Source: Cryptomeria japonica (lineage: Eukaryota; Streptophyta; Pinopsida; Cupressales; Cupressaceae). Taken from it: DNA of 56,000 nt. Every line of letters begins with the position of its first letter. Within the stretch, counting starts at the first letter, position 1. The notes beneath the pieces were generated by a model. That model was not told the DNA's origin. It made no database searches and saw nothing but the letters and a program-made list of their open reading frames with translations. The stretch is from NCBI RefSeq assembly GCF_030272615.1, contig NC_081413.1, forward strand, positions 333,168,302-333,224,301, in the 5' to 3' direction. The position numbers and the translations under genes are program-made. Shown here in pieces: positions 35,788-47,838 of this stretch.

Positions 35788-37217
35788 TGTTGGATATTGT
35801 TGGCATATGATGAACCGACATGATGATATGATGATAATGTATGTTTTCATTGATGTCAATAAGTGAAAGTGAACCGGTATGCAGATTGGAAGAAGATGGT
35901 GAACCAATATGAAGATATGTAGCGAACCTATGTCGGGGTTTCACTAAGTGTGACTACCGGTTGGTAGTCTCAGCTCTAGGGTTTCTAGTTTGGCAATCCA
36001 GCTTGTGCGATGTAACCGAAGACATCCTGTGATGAGTTAGCTAAGAGATGTGAATGAGATCGAGGTGCCACGTCAGTTTTGTGCATGTGAAGGATTTCCT
36101 TGAGAATCTTGCATGTGAAGATTGATTTCATTAAAAGTCTACCTCAGGAATGAACATTCTTCTTGGTGGTATGAGAAGAGAGTGTGATGGGTTATTGATT
36201 CCCATATGTAGTGAAGAATGAATGATGCAGATTGTCTTGTGATCTATTTAAGATTGTATTTCTCTATGCAAAGTGTTTGGACGTTCAGGATTGGACAACA
36301 TGTATTATAAATCTAAATTCTTAGAGTTTAGGGTTTACACTACCAAGCTAATTGTTGTCTATAAGGTCGATGATGTTTGTTATTGTTTGTTGTTGGAAAA
36401 CTTTGTGTGTGTATCTGAGTGATGAAATACTTTCCAGACTAGTAAGAGGAAAACTGTAGAGTGTGATTGTAGAAGAGAGGAACTGAAAAGGCTTTGCCTT
36501 GGCATGTAGTTGTTATCAGATCAGTGTTTTACCTATTGTCTTCTAACCATTTCAACAGTTCAAAAATCCCTTTACTGGGTAGCTTTAATAGGCTTATTGT
36601 AAATCCTTTAACCGGGTGACTCAAGATCATTGAGTTCTTCAAATCCTCTAGCGAGGTAACCTTTAATAGGGTTTCAACCTTTAACAAGGTATATAGCCAT
36701 CCCTTAACCGGGTGATCTTTAACAGGATCAGTTCCTAATAGAACCTTATTGTAAAGTCTTTAACTGAACTAGGCTCTTAACAGAGCGAAGCTCAAAAGAG
36801 TTCAAAACAAGCTTGTGGGTATTCATCCCCATCGTGGTTTTTCCCATTTAGGTTTCCACGTGAAAAATCTGTGTGTCATGAGTTGTGCATTTTTCATGTG
36901 GTGATTAAGTATTCCATGTTTGAGTGATTATGCATGCAGAGCTAATAGGTTATGGTATTACTAGTATACCACATGCATATGTTTATGGGTGAAGTTGTTA
37001 TCAAGTATTGAATTTATTTGAAGTGATCTAACTTATCAGTTTATGTTGTTTGAAGTCTTACTGTGTTTAACCGGTATTACCATGGTTAAGTTCTAAATGA
37101 AGACAACCGATTGGTATTGTTTTAACTTGATAAGTTGTTGAGAAAGTTTTTGTCTGTACTGATTCACCCCCCCTCACAGTACCAATTAGGGTATTTGTTG
37201 TTCATCATTATTCATCA
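35788..37217 (+). repeat. Element C 5' LTR
   Basis: Starts TGTTGGATATTGTTGG and ends ..ATTATTCATCA, preceded by the TTCACCCCCCCTCACAGTAC signature. Co-linear with 45936-47367 with scattered substitutions. Confidence 0.95.
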
Positions 37218-37219
37218 AT

Positions 37220-37232
37220 TGGTATCAAAGCA
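37220..37232 (+). other. Primer-binding site of element C
   Basis: TGGTATCAAAGCA, two bases after the 5' LTR, resembles the initiator-tRNA-Met complement TGGTATCAGAGCC. Confidence 0.85.
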
Positions 37233-37288
37233 ACTCCAGGTCCTCGGTGATATAATCTTAACCGCTTGAAGTAAAAGATCCTGCTGTA

Positions 37289-38270
37289 ATGATGAAGAGG
37301 GAAGGTCCTAAGTTCAATAGAGATAACTTCAAGATATGGAAGGATAGAATGAATATTTACATCAAGAGTATGGGTGTTCAACGCTAGAGCTATGTTGAGA
37401 ATGCCTGTGTGATTCCCACTGGCACTCTGACCGATGATCAGAAGAGAGAGATTTAGGAAAATGGGCAAGTCATGGAAGCCCTTATCAACATCCTATCAGA
37501 TATTGAGTTTATTGATGTACAATACAAGGACACTCCTAAGGATGTATGGGATGCACTGGAAACTATTTATGGTGGTGATGAGCATGTAAAGAAAGCAAAG
37601 GAAGAGAGCCTTAAAGGAAAATTTGAAGACATGAGGATGGTTGAAGGAGAGACCATTCAGTAATATGGCATTAGGATTAAGATTGTGGTTGGAGATATCA
37701 AAAGTGCTAGTGGAATGATTGAGGATGCCACCATTGTTAGTAAAGTCATGAGATCATTGTTACCAATCTATGCAATCAGAGTTGCTGCTATCAAGGAATT
37801 AAGGTCTATTGATAAAACCAAGGTATCCTTAGACTCTATCATTGCAAAGTTGACTACATATGAGTTGAATAGCTATGATGGCAGTGTTCAGAAGGCTGAG
37901 TCAGCTTTTAGAGCATGTGTTGCATCATCCAGAAAAAGGAAAAGAAACTAGTACCAATTATGAGTCCAGACAATACAAAGATATGGATGATGAAGAGATT
38001 CTAATGGAGTTTGAAGCTCTTCTTGCTAAAAGACTTCCGAAAGGAATTGGTAAATATAGAGGTAAGCTTACTTTAAAATGTTTCTCCTACAACAAGATAG
38101 GACATATAGTTGTTAATTGTCCTAATAGTGATAATAAGGATAAACCAGAGAGGTTTAGAAAGTATAAAGGGGGAAGTAGAAGAAATTGTCTTGTTGTTGT
38201 GGATGAAGGTGTTACTGATGAAGAATCAAAGGATGAAGAGAGTGAAGATATAGTGTTTGTAGCTTTAAAG
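37289..38270 (+). pseudogene. gag: Copia Gag with zinc knuckle (element C)
   Basis: ATG at 37289 begins a Gag with KFNRDNFKIWKDRMNIYIKS (N-terminal copia Gag motif), then KDTPKDVWDALETIYGGDEH and the UBN2-type core to about 37940. A frameshift near 37945 leads into DMDDEEILMEFEALLAKRL and the zinc knuckle CFSYNKIGHIVVNC (38078-38120), in which the second Cys of CX2CX4HX4C is Tyr. In-frame stops occur at 37385, 37454 and 37661. The product formed virus-like particles and bound element RNA. Confidence 0.92.
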
Positions 38271-38299
38271 GAAGAAGTATCTGACAAGAAATCCCTTGT

Positions 38300-38645
38300 C
38301 TCTCGCATTGACAACTCCAATGAGTGGATTATAGATAGTGGGTGTTCTCACCACATGAATGGTGACAGGAGAAAGTTTCTGTCTCTGGAAGAATATGATG
38401 GAGGTGTTGTCTAATTTGGCAACGATACACCATGCTTGGTAAAAGGCAAAGGATCCATCTCACTGAATGGAAAGAGCAGTGCAGATGATGTCTACTAGGT
38501 AGAAGGTCTGAAGCATAACCTTTTAAGTGTTGCTCAGCTTAATGACAAAGGACTCACTCTGAAGTTCAAAGGTGGAATCTGCAATATAATTGGAAAGAGT
38601 GGTGAACTTATTGCCACTGGTAAGCAGACTAGAGGTAACCTATTT
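38300..38645 (+). pseudogene. Copia aspartic protease (element C)
   Basis: EWIIDSGCSHHMNGDRRKF (from about 38322) contains the active-site DSG of copia retropepsin; GLKHNLLSVAQLNDKG (about 38508-38556) is the conserved downstream motif. Stops at 38412, 38496 and 38646 break the frame. It follows Gag in the same frame, as in a single copia polyprotein. Confidence 0.9.
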
Positions 38646-39252
38646 TAGTTGAATTCCAAGATTAGTCAGTGTTTGATGGCTAAGTTTGATGATAGTTGGA
38701 TATGGCATAGGAGACTCTATCATATGAACTTCGACAATATTGTTAAAGCTGATAAGATCAAGGCGGTAAGAGGATTGCCTTTGCTGAACAAACCTAAGAA
38801 TTCTTTATGCAGAGAATGTCAACTTGGGAAGATGTCTTCCTCAACTTTTAAAGGTAAGTCTTTTTCAGCAGAGAATTTACTTGATCTTGTGCATACTGAT
38901 TTGTGTGGTCCTATGAAAACTAGAAGTATTCAAGGAGATAGGTATTTCATGATTCTTACTGATGACTACTCAAGAATGATGTGGGTCACATTCTTGAAAG
39001 ACAAGTCTGAAGCATTTGGAAAATTCAAAGCCTTCAGAGCATTAGTAGAAAAGGAAAGTGGCCAAAGGATAAAGTGCCTAAGAACTGATCAAGGAGGAGA
39101 ATTCACTTCTGATGAATTCAACAAGTACTGTGAAGAGAATGACATCAAGAGGCAATTGTCTGCCTGAAGGACACCACAACAAAATGACATAGTAGAAAGG
39201 AATAACAGGATTGTAGTTGAAGCGGCGAGAACAATGTTGATCCAAGGAAAGG
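38646..39252 (+). pseudogene. pol: Copia integrase, N-terminal part (element C)
   Basis: The GAG-pre-integrase zinc finger (WHRRLYHMNFDNI..CRECQLGK) is followed by the catalytic core DLVHTDLCGPM (first Asp), LTDDYSRMMWVTFLKDK and LRTDQGGEF (second Asp), then RTPQQNDIVERNN with the catalytic Glu. A TGA lies at 39165-39167. The frame is cut at 39252 by insertion of F and continues at 43508. Confidence 0.93.
39248..39252. repeat. Target-site duplication of F (left)
   Basis: AAAGG, repeated at 43508-43512 around the solo LTR. Confidence 0.95.
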
Positions 39253-39476
39253 TGTAATGCCCCTACCCTAGTCGGTCTTGTAAAACTTGTTTGACCTTGG
39301 TTGACTTCCTATGTGGCATTCTTGAATGGTTGATTTACTGTTATGTAATGTGGTAGAGTAGATAATATAAATAATTGTGCCTACCTATTATTGTGCTTTT
39401 GCATCGATTCTTGTGTAAAGGTAATTGTTTCCCTAATTCTTGCTATAAATCTCGAGCTAAAGCCTTCACTGAATAT

Positions 39477-39487
39477 GTATATATATG
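39477..39487 (+). promoter_or_regulatory. Candidate TATA box in solo LTR F
   Basis: GTATATATATG about 226 bases from the LTR start, followed by CATGGTTGCAGGAGATTGGAGG; both spacing and leader match the A LTRs. The LTR sits inside a dead element, so any activity would only read out into C. Confidence 0.5.
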
Positions 39488-42360
39488 TATTCTTGCGTCA
39501 CACATGGTTGCAGGAGATTGGAGGTACTATACCACCTAGGTGTGAGGTTCATCTCCATCGAGATTCGCAGGGTGGAGTATATCTCCTTTATCCTTAGAAT
39601 TTGGATTAGGTGGTCTTAAAACTCTCGTCTTGCCTTAGCCATGATCAGGTAAGCGTCGTGTGTGGTCCGTCGGGTTCCTTTTTCATTGGGTTATGTGTCA
39701 TGTGATTGGTGGACTTTCTTGTTTTGCGTGCTTTGCGTGTGGTGGAATAGAGTATTCTATCCTAAGTATTTAATTTAATTTAATGTGTTCATTTACGCAT
39801 TTGTAATTGAGAAATCAAAATAAATAGGTTTCTTTTAGGAGATTAATCATTAATTAAAAAGATCGCTTTATTTATGTTGTAGCGAATTTAATTTAATGGT
39901 TAATTTTAAATAATGAATTTAATTAGTTTATGCGTTTAAAAAAAAAGAAGAAATATTTAAGTTATTTGAAATATAATTAATTTAACCTCTTTTGCATTTT
40001 GGAAAAGAAAGGTTAATTTTACATATTTAAGAAAATCATTTTTTATTAGAAAAGCAAGTTTAATTTATAAGTAAATTTGATATAGTGTGAAAGATGGATT
40101 TTGGGAATTAATTTAATTAAATATTTACCCTTGTCAATATTGCGAAATATAAATGTTGGCTTAATTAATATTGAGAAATTAAAAAAAATTAATAAGAGAG
40201 AAGCATTTTAATTTTAATTAGAAAATCAAGTTAAATTATTCGAATAGTTGAAAAGAATTATTATTTCCTTTTTATTTAAAAAGTGCTTAAATTTTGAAAT
40301 TAGAAATTAGGTCAAAATGTGATTCATTTAACCTAGGTTGAAAAATATTTTGGGGGGTTGTTGAATTTTTGGAAAAAAAAAATATGGGGATGGAGATTTG
40401 GGGATTTTGGCAAGGATGGATTTCTACAGTTGCAGGTTGGGGGCTCTTCTTCGAATCTTACCAGGAATGCTAAAGAGGTAGGATCTCAGTTTTTCCCTTT
40501 TGTTTCTTTGCTAAATCAAAATAAAAAATGGTATTTGGTGGATCTTCATGAAATGCTGGTTTAAAAATATCCATGAATGTTCTTTAAATTTGAGTATTAG
40601 TTGTGAATATTGTTTGTTTTTGGGTTCAAGAATGTTTAAATGGTTTCGTGTTTGAGAAAATCTTGTTATCTGAAAGCTATTAGTTTTTTGGGAAAATCAT
40701 GAACTTGCTGGGAAAATTTCTCCATTTTATTGTTTTGAACATTCTGGAAAAATATATATATCTGTGACTGTGAATGAATGAGATTTGGGTTTTTGAGAAA
40801 TGAGAGAAAATGTTGTTTTAGAATGTCAACAATATCTCCAAATTTACAAATTGGGTTTCTACAAAAAATTTTAGATTTCTTTGTGACTTTGCATTATAAC
40901 TTCTGCATAAATTTCGTAAAAATAAAGTTTTGGGTTTTTGAGAAATGATAGAAAAAGTGTGGCTATTAAAACAATTTTTTTTTTTTTTTAATTAAATTTA
41001 AATTTTGATTTTTTTTTTAAATAAAATAAAATGTTTTAATGTTATCAAATTCTAATTAATATATTTTATTAGTTATATATTATATATTAATTATTAATTA
41101 ATGTATAGATTTAAATATATGTTAATTGTGATAATTTTTATAATAATATATATTAATAAATATATATTAATTGCTGATTCCCAATTTGGAGTATACTTTC
41201 AAATGCATAATAATTATTGTTTAGTCATTGCTTTATTGATTTAGGCATGTATATACATAGAGAAGTATATGCTAATTCATACCTTTAGATCGTGTTTTTG
41301 TTTAGTATATGCAAGGGAATTATATTTTAATGGGAGATTTTTGAATTAAAATATAGTTATTATTTGGTGATGTTTAAAAATAATATATTATCCAAGGATA
41401 TATTATTTTCGGATTTTAATATTATAGGTCATCTGGGAAATTTAGAAGTGCAATACTAAAGTTTAGGAGTAATTGGAAAATGAAATGATTTATCATTGGA
41501 TCTTTCTTTTGAAAACTAAAATGAGATGCTATTAGAAATAACGGAAATTTAATAATGTACCATTGGAAAAATTAGTAAGTTAATGATAAATCATTTGATA
41601 AAATAAATGGGTTAGTTTTACTCATCCTCGGCATTGGGAAATAGACAAATGGAAATATGGCAAGTTTAATTTATTAGTATTTGCTTAGTTTAAAGTGATG
41701 GCAAGACCCTATTATGTTTGTTTAGACTCTTTCGTCCATTTGGTTGCTTGTGTTTGGTCATAGTCGGTCAAGTCCCTAGTTAGGGAACCGTCAGACAAGA
41801 GACTTTTGCAATTGCTTTTGATGTGTTCAGTTGGATCAACTTCTATGAAGGAATCATTTATGTATTTATTGACTGAAGTGGTCGTTGTATAGTGGTTGTG
41901 TTCGCCTATAAGGCAAGATGTAAATGACATGAAACTTATGTAACCTTAACTATATTAATTGCCAGAGGGGACTTACAGTTGAGCAGACCCAGAGATGTAG
42001 CCCTCTAGGGGTGAACTCCGAGATCATTTCTGTGTTATGTGATGCTTTTGTCTCTCTTGTTTCATTCTTAGTGCTAGTATGTATGGATGTATTTTGTAAG
42101 TGTGTAATGGGGATTAGATGAAGTTAAATTTAGAATGTAGGTATATAGTCCCCTTGTTAAACGTGGTAATTATGATCATAAAAGATTGTAGATATGAATA
42201 TGAAAAGTATTTTGTTAATGTTAATGAAAAGAAGTAAGCATGGGAGGAAACTCACTAGGTTGCAATTAATGGATTAACTGGTCATAAAGCATGTAATTTG
42301 AACGTAATGAATGGATATCAATTATGGAATTAACTTGTCATAATACCTAAATTGTAAATC

Positions 42361-43170
42361 TAATGGATGAACTTCTGTTAGTTACTCACCTTTTTATCTT
42401 AACAAATGAACATCGTCATATTAGTTAAATTTCACTAAATTGGATGAAATCCAAATAGTTATTTACGTTTTATTCTAAATAAATAATCTTCACCAAATTA
42501 GCTTCATTCTAACTATAAATGGATGAACTCAATTGGTTATCCACATTATAACCTTAATAAATGAACTTCATCATAATAGCTATAATTGAACTAAAAAAGG
42601 GGAAACTCATTTAGCTATTTATATTTCAATCTTAATAAATGAACCACATCATATTAACTCTATCTTAGCTATAATGGGTGAACTCATCGAGTTAGTTATA
42701 TTTTAACCCCAATGGATGATCTCCATTATGCTATTTACATATTTAATCCTTAATGAATGAATTTCATCTTATTAGCTATATTTAAATTAATTGGATGAAC
42801 TCATGTGGCTATATTACATTTACACCTTAATGAATGAACCCATTAGGCTATTTACATTTTATCCTCTATAAATGTACTATGACTTATTAGTTAGTTATGT
42901 TTTAACCCTAATGGATGAACCTCATTATGTTAGTTTACATTTTAAACCCTAATAAAAGAATCTCCTCTTATTAGTCATAATTTAACTATAAAGGATGAAC
43001 TCATTTGGTTGTTTACTTTTAAACCTAAATAAATGAACCTTGATATATTGGTTACATTGTATCTAAAATGGATGGACTCGTCAATTTAACCATGCTTAAA
43101 CCTTAATGGGTGAATTATTAAGTTAACTATGTTTTAACTTCATTGAGTAAAATCCCTCTTGTTAGCCGCT
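42361..43170. repeat. About 39-bp minisatellite, roughly 20 diverged units
   Basis: GGATGA / AAATGA-type cores followed by ACTC..TTA..TA..CATTTTAA.CCTTAAT recur at 42365, 42404, 42442, 42482, 42521, 42559, about 42600, 42638, 42676, 42714, 42755, 42793, 42832, 42870, 42913, 42954, 42993 and on to about 43165. Spacing is mostly 38-41 bp. Alternate units are more alike (GGATGAACTC versus AATGAACC), hinting at a 78-bp higher order. A and B LTRs lack an array of this size at the matching place. Confidence 0.88.
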
Positions 43171-43507
43171 TCTGCGATCATAATAGATGAATGCTTCATA
43201 ATCTCTATAATGTTAATTCATTGAACAAATCATATCCATGTTCCAAGTAATAACATATAATTAAGTTATTTAGTTTAATTGGATCTAATTTCGTGAGTTG
43301 AGTTAGGTGCTAAGTTACGTAATCATGTTAGGAAACTCCTTAGGTTCATTTAGCCTTCCGCTGTGTTATCTAAGCGTTAGATAACTCCAATGTATCTTAA
43401 TGTTGTGACTTAATATTAACACTCTTATTATTATTATAAAAAAAATATTTACACTCATTTGAGTGTTTTAGCTTTAACCCTTCGGGGTTTCCTGGCGGGG
43501 CATTACA

Positions 43508-44100
43508 AAAGGTTGTTCACACTTTTTGGAGAGAAGCGGTAAGCACTACAGTCTATACAATGAATCGAGTACTTATCAAGAAAGGAAAAGATCAAACCCC
43601 TTATGAGTACTGGATTGGGAAGACTCCCACTATGAGTTACTTTAAGGTATTTGGGAGTAAGTGCTATATCAAGAGATGTGAGAATTTGAGCAAATTTGAT
43701 GCTAAATGTGATGAAGGAATATTTCTAGGATATTCCACTAAGAGCAAAGCCCTCAAGTGCTACAATAATAGAACTCAGAAGATTGTTGAGAGCATCAATG
43801 TCAAGGTTGATGAATCTCTTGAGAAATCTGAGGGAACCAACAACAAGCAAGTGGAAGGTGAAGTAGGAATAGCTTTCTGGGAATTGGTTACAAAAGAAAC
43901 AAGCAAAGATCTCAATGTTCCTATACCGGTAGAAGTTGTGGTAGGAGAAGAAGATGATGGAGAAGAAGGAGAAGAGAAAAAGAAAGAAGAACCAGCTAGA
44001 GTCATTCCTAGATATGTGAAATTACATCATGATCTGAAGCAAATCAAAGGAGATAAAGATGTAGGGATACTCATGAGAAGAAAGGTGAAGGAGAACTCTT
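43508..44100 (+). pseudogene. pol: Copia integrase C-terminal part and linker (element C)
   Basis: After AAAGG, HTFWREAVSTTVYTMNRVL resumes integrase, followed by TPYEYWIGKTPTMSYFKVFG and KCDEGIFLGYSTKSKALKCY, the conserved copia integrase C-terminus (GKKP/FG..C, GIFLGYS). The next 80 residues are the variable acidic linker (VVGEEDDGEEGEEKKKEEPAR). The frame is open from 43560 to 44312 without a stop, the best-preserved stretch of C. Confidence 0.92.
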
Positions 44101-45222
44101 GCATGATCTCAAAATTGGAGCCTAAGACTATTAAAGAGGTGCTTATAGATGAAGATTGGACTAAGGAAATGGAAGAGGAGCTAGATCAGATTGAAAAGAA
44201 TGCAACATGGTCTTTCGTACCCAGACCTGAACATAAGAATGTCATTGGTACCAAATGGATCTTCAGAAATAAACTGAGTGAAGAAGGTACAATTATAAGG
44301 ACACAAGGCTAGGCTTGTATGCAAGGGATACTCTTAGGAAGAGGGAGAAGACTATAGAGAAACCTTTTCCCCTGTGGCTAGACTAGAAGGTGTTCGAATG
44401 TTACTTGCATTTGTAGCATTTAAGGGATTCAAGGTATATTAGATGGATGTGAAGTCTTCATTCTTGAATGGAATCCTTGAAGAGGAAGTATATATAGAGC
44501 AACCAGATGGGTTTGCCCTATCAAAAGATAGTGACATGGTGTGTAGATTACACAAGGCCATGTATGGATTAAAACAAGCACCAAGGGCATGGTATGAATG
44601 ATTACACTCTCATCTTATGAAGATTGTATTTGAGAGAACAAGTGAAGATAGCAACATCTACTTGAAATCAAGAGGTGATCAAATTCTGATATGTGAAGTG
44701 TTTGTAGATGACATAATCTTTGGAGGAGATGATGAAATGAGCCATGCATTTGCAGATGTAATGAAGAAAGAGTTTGAGATGTCTCTGATTGGGGAGATAA
44801 AATTCTTCATTGGTCTACAAATTCAGAAAATAAAATAGGGTGTCTTTATTACCTAATCCAAGTATGTCAAAGAGGTATTGAAGACTTTTGGCATGGAGGA
44901 AAGAAAACTAGTTGGTACATCGATGGTGACTGATTGTAAACTGACTAAGGAAGATGATTCAGTGTTGGTGAATGAGAAGGAGTACCAATCAATGATCGGT
45001 AAGATGCACTATGTGGTGCACAATAGACCAAATATTGCTCATGCAGTGGGCATAGTAGCTCATTTTCAGAAAAGTCCTAGAGAATCCCACTTGGTAGCAG
45101 TCAAGAGGATTCTTAGATATTTGAAAGGAACAATTGACTATGGATTGTGGTATCCATATAATGGTTACTTCAATCTCAAAGTGTATACTGATGCCGATTG
45201 GGAAGGTTATGTGGATGACTGA
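44101..45222 (+). pseudogene. pol: Copia reverse transcriptase (element C)
   Basis: KEMEEELDQIEKNATWSFVPRP and KNVIGTKWIFRNKLSEEG open the RT; after a frameshift near 44306 come [28 protein letters not shown] (first Asp), [25 protein letters not shown] and FVDDIIFGG, with the catalytic Asp pair present. YQSMIGKMHYVVHNRPNIAHAV (44984-45050) and LRYLKGTIDYGLWY finish the domain. Stops at 44441, 44601, 44836, 44854 and 45220 break it, several at positions normally Trp or Gln. Confidence 0.94.
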
Positions 45223-45654
45223 AAGAGCACAATCGGTGGAGCATTCTTTCTTGGTGGAAGATTAGTATCATGGATGAGTAAGAAGCAGAGCTATATTTCC
45301 TAGTCTATAGCTGAAGTAGAATATGTGGCAGCATTTATGAACTGTACTCAAGCAATCTGGATGAAACATGTATTGGAAGGTTTAAAAGTACCTATATCTG
45401 AGTCGGTGAATATATTTTGTGACAACACAAGTGCAATAAATATTTCCAAGAATCTGGTATTACATGCTAGAACTAAGCACATTGAGCTTAAATATCACTT
45501 CTTGAGAGAGAAAGTTCAAAATAAGGAGGTTGTACTACAACATGTTTCTAGTAAGGAGCAGCTGGCAGACATATTCACAAAGCCCTTACCGAAGACTATA
45601 TTTGCCTTTTTGAGAGGTGAATTAGGGGTTCTGCCCCTTCATGAAGTCAACTAA
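45223..45654 (+). pseudogene. pol: Copia RNase H and polyprotein end (element C)
   Basis: The frame begins with YTDADWEGYVDD just upstream (first catalytic Asp), then STIGGAFFLGGRLVSWMSKKQ, IAEVEYVAAF (Glu), FCDNTSAINISKN (Asp) and HARTKHIELKYHFLRE..LADIFTKPLP, the hallmark copia C-terminus. A TAG lies in the QSYIS..SIAE segment (45301-45303) where most relatives have a sense codon. TAA at 45652-45654 ends the polyprotein. Confidence 0.94.
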
Positions 45655-45723
45655 ATTTGTGTGCTCCGCATCAGTCAGGAACTATAGTGTCAAATCTTTC
45701 AGGATTGATGTGTTGAAGGATGC

Positions 45724-45935
45724 TACTCCATAGGGGGAGTAGCATAATAGAGAATGAAAGCTTGTGCCTCCACTTTGGCATTGTTGTCAAAGGGGGAGAA
45801 GATATCTGATGAGTTATGGGGAGAAGATATCTGATGTATGGGGAGAAGATATCTGTTAATGCAGATACACTGGTCTATGATGTCTACAGTTGCAATGCTA
45901 CACTGAGTATTTCCATCAATGTCAAAGGGGGAGAT
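45724..45935 (+). other. 3' untranslated region and polypurine tracts of C
   Basis: Purine tracts AGGGGGAGTAG (about 45732), CAAAGGGGGAGAAG (about 45789) and CAAAGGGGGAGAT (45923-45935) line up; only the last abuts the 3' LTR and is the probable plus-strand primer. Between them GGGGAGAAGATATCTG occurs three times (45795-45860), a small tandem duplication. The first two tracts may be extra primers or decayed duplicates. Confidence 0.8.
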
Positions 45936-47367
45936 TGTTGGATATTGTTGGCATATGAAGAACCGACATGATGATATGATGATAATGTATGTTGTCATTG
46001 ATGTCAATAAGTGAAAGTGAATTGGTATGCAGATTGGAAGAAGATGGTGAACTGGTATGAATATATATAGTGAATCAGTGTCAAGGTTTCACTAAGTGTG
46101 AATACCAATTGGTAGTCTCAGCTCTAGGGTTTCCGGTTTGGCAATCCAGCTTGTGTGATGCAACCAAAGACATCCTGTGATGAGTTAGCTAAGAGATGTG
46201 AATGAGATTGAGGTGCCATGTCAGTTTTGTGCACGTGAAGGATTTCCTTGAGGATCTTGCATGTGAAGATCGATTGCATTAAAAGTCTACCTCGGGAATG
46301 AACATTCTTCTTGGTTGTATGACAAGAGAGTGTGATGGGTTACTGATTCCCATATGTGGTGAATAATGGATGATACAGATTGTCTTGTGATCTATTTAAG
46401 ATTGTATTGCTATATGCAAAGTGTTTGGACGGTCAGGATTGGACCACCTGTATTGTAAACCTAAATGCTTAGGGTTTAGGGTTTGTGCTACCGACCTAAT
46501 TGTTGTCTATAAGGTCGATGATGTTTGTTATTTTTTGTTGTTGGCAAATGTTGTGTGTGTATCTAAGTGATGAGATACTTGCCAAACCAGAAAGAGGAAA
46601 ACTACAGAGTATGATTGCTAAAGAGAGGAATTGAAAAGGATCTGCCCTGGCATGTAGTGCTATTATCAGATCAGAGTTTTACCTATTGTCTTCTAACCAT
46701 TTTAACAGTTCAAAAATCCCTTTACCGAGTAGCTTTAATAGGCTTATTGTAAATCCTTTAACCAGGTGACTCAAGATCATTGAGTTCTTCAAATCCTCTA
46801 GTGAGGTAACCTTTAACAGGGTTTCAACCTTTAATGGGGTATATAGCCATCCCTTAACCAAGTGATCTTTAACAAGATCGGTTCCTAATAGAACCTTATT
46901 GTAAAGTCTTTAACCAGACTAGGCTCCTAACAGAGTGAGCTTCAAAAGAGTTCAAAACAAGCTTGTGGGTATTCATCCCCACCATGGTTTTTCCCATTTG
47001 GGTTTCCATGTGAAAAAGCTATGTGTCATGAGTTATGCATTTTTCATGTGATGATTAAGTATTCTATGTTTGAGTGATTATGCATGCAGAGCTAATAGGT
47101 TATGGTATTATTGGTATACCACATGCACATGTTTATGGGTGGATTTGTTATCAAGTATTGAATGTATTTGAAGTGATCAGACTTATCATTTTATGTTGTC
47201 TAAAGTCTTACTGTGTTTAACTGGTATTACCATGGTTAAGTTCAGTGATGAAGAAAACCGGTTGGTATTGTTTTAACTTGATAAGTTGTTAAGAAAGTTT
47301 TTGTCTATACTGATTCACCCCCCTCTTAGTATAGATTAGGGTATTTGTTGTTCATCATTATTCACCA
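45936..47367 (+). repeat. Element C 3' LTR
   Basis: TGTTGGATATTGTTGGCATA to ..TTATTCACCA, co-linear with 35788-37217. The TTCACCCCCCTCTTAGTATA signature is near the end. Confidence 0.95.
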
Positions 47368-47833
47368 TGGTATTTGCTAGCAAATGTCATTAAGTTTTTA
47401 GCTTCCGGTTTATCTTCTTTATGATTTCTTAGAACGAATCTTATAAACATCGGAATATCATTTGCTAAGTTTTATATATTTTCTAAAAATCGTCCCACCC
47501 TCTTTGATACTCCAATTTAAGGTCAAGGATCACTGAAGGATTTTCCATCCTTGAGCATTCTCCCTTTTTGTCGAGTCTTATTATGAGATAATCTGCTTTG
47601 TTTTAGTAAGTTCCTGAGTATTGTTGCAGAGAGCAGGAGATCTTGCTGAAGGGATCACCCTCCTTGGTTCTGTAGAGCCTAAAGTGCAGAAGGACTTTCC
47701 ATCCTTGTTATTGTTGGTCCAAGCCTGAAAGACATTGATAGTTGGAGGTGGATCTCCATAGATATATGGAGGAAATCAATTTGGTATCTGCCCTATAGCA
47801 ATGTAAACCCATCGTCCATTTTGGGAACCAACA
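47368..47833 (+). repeat. Element D 5' LTR, second part (with TSD of C)
   Basis: TGGTA (47368-47372) is the right-hand duplication; from 47373 the D LTR continues (TTTGCTAGCAAATGTCATTA) and ends ..CCATTTTGGGAACCAACA at 47833, matching 52326-52785. Confidence 0.92.
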
Positions 47834-47838
47834 AAAAA

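Larger units (their letters stand above)
39253..43507 (+). mobile_element. Element F: 4.26 kb solo LTR of the A/B superfamily
   Basis: Starts TGTAATGCCCCTACCC and ends CTGGCGGGGCATTACA, flanked by AAAGG. Read in reverse complement it follows the A LTRs: TGACCTTGGTTGACTT near its start, GAGATGTAGCCCnCTAGGGG near 41993-42010, and AACCCTTCGGGGTTTCCTGG at the end. There is only one LTR, with no primer-binding site, polypurine tract or coding region, so the rest was lost by LTR-LTR recombination. Sense is plus, opposite to A and B. It interrupts C's integrase. Short frames inside (39391-39597, 40358-40564, 41712-41930) are not recognised proteins. Confidence 0.93.
35788..47367 (+). mobile_element. 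Element C: Ty1/copia retrotransposon nested in D
   Basis: LTRs 35788-37217 and 45936-47367 are about 1.43 kb each and flanked by TGGTA. Internal order is gag, protease, integrase, reverse transcriptase, RNase H (integrase before RT defines Ty1/copia). An initiator-tRNA-Met-like primer site and a polypurine tract are in place. Reading is broken by many stops and by solo LTR F inserted in integrase. Repeated AAAGGGGGAGA tracts between RNase H and the 3' LTR recall Sire/Maximus-type copia elements; the lineage is only suggested. Confidence 0.95.

Noticed and set aside
42361-43170. CRISPR-like array
   Set aside because: Plant LTR context, diverged contiguous tandem units without spacers, no cas genes.
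39253-43507. F as a complete retrotransposon
   Set aside because: Contains a single LTR with no primer site, polypurine tract or coding domain; it is a solo LTR.
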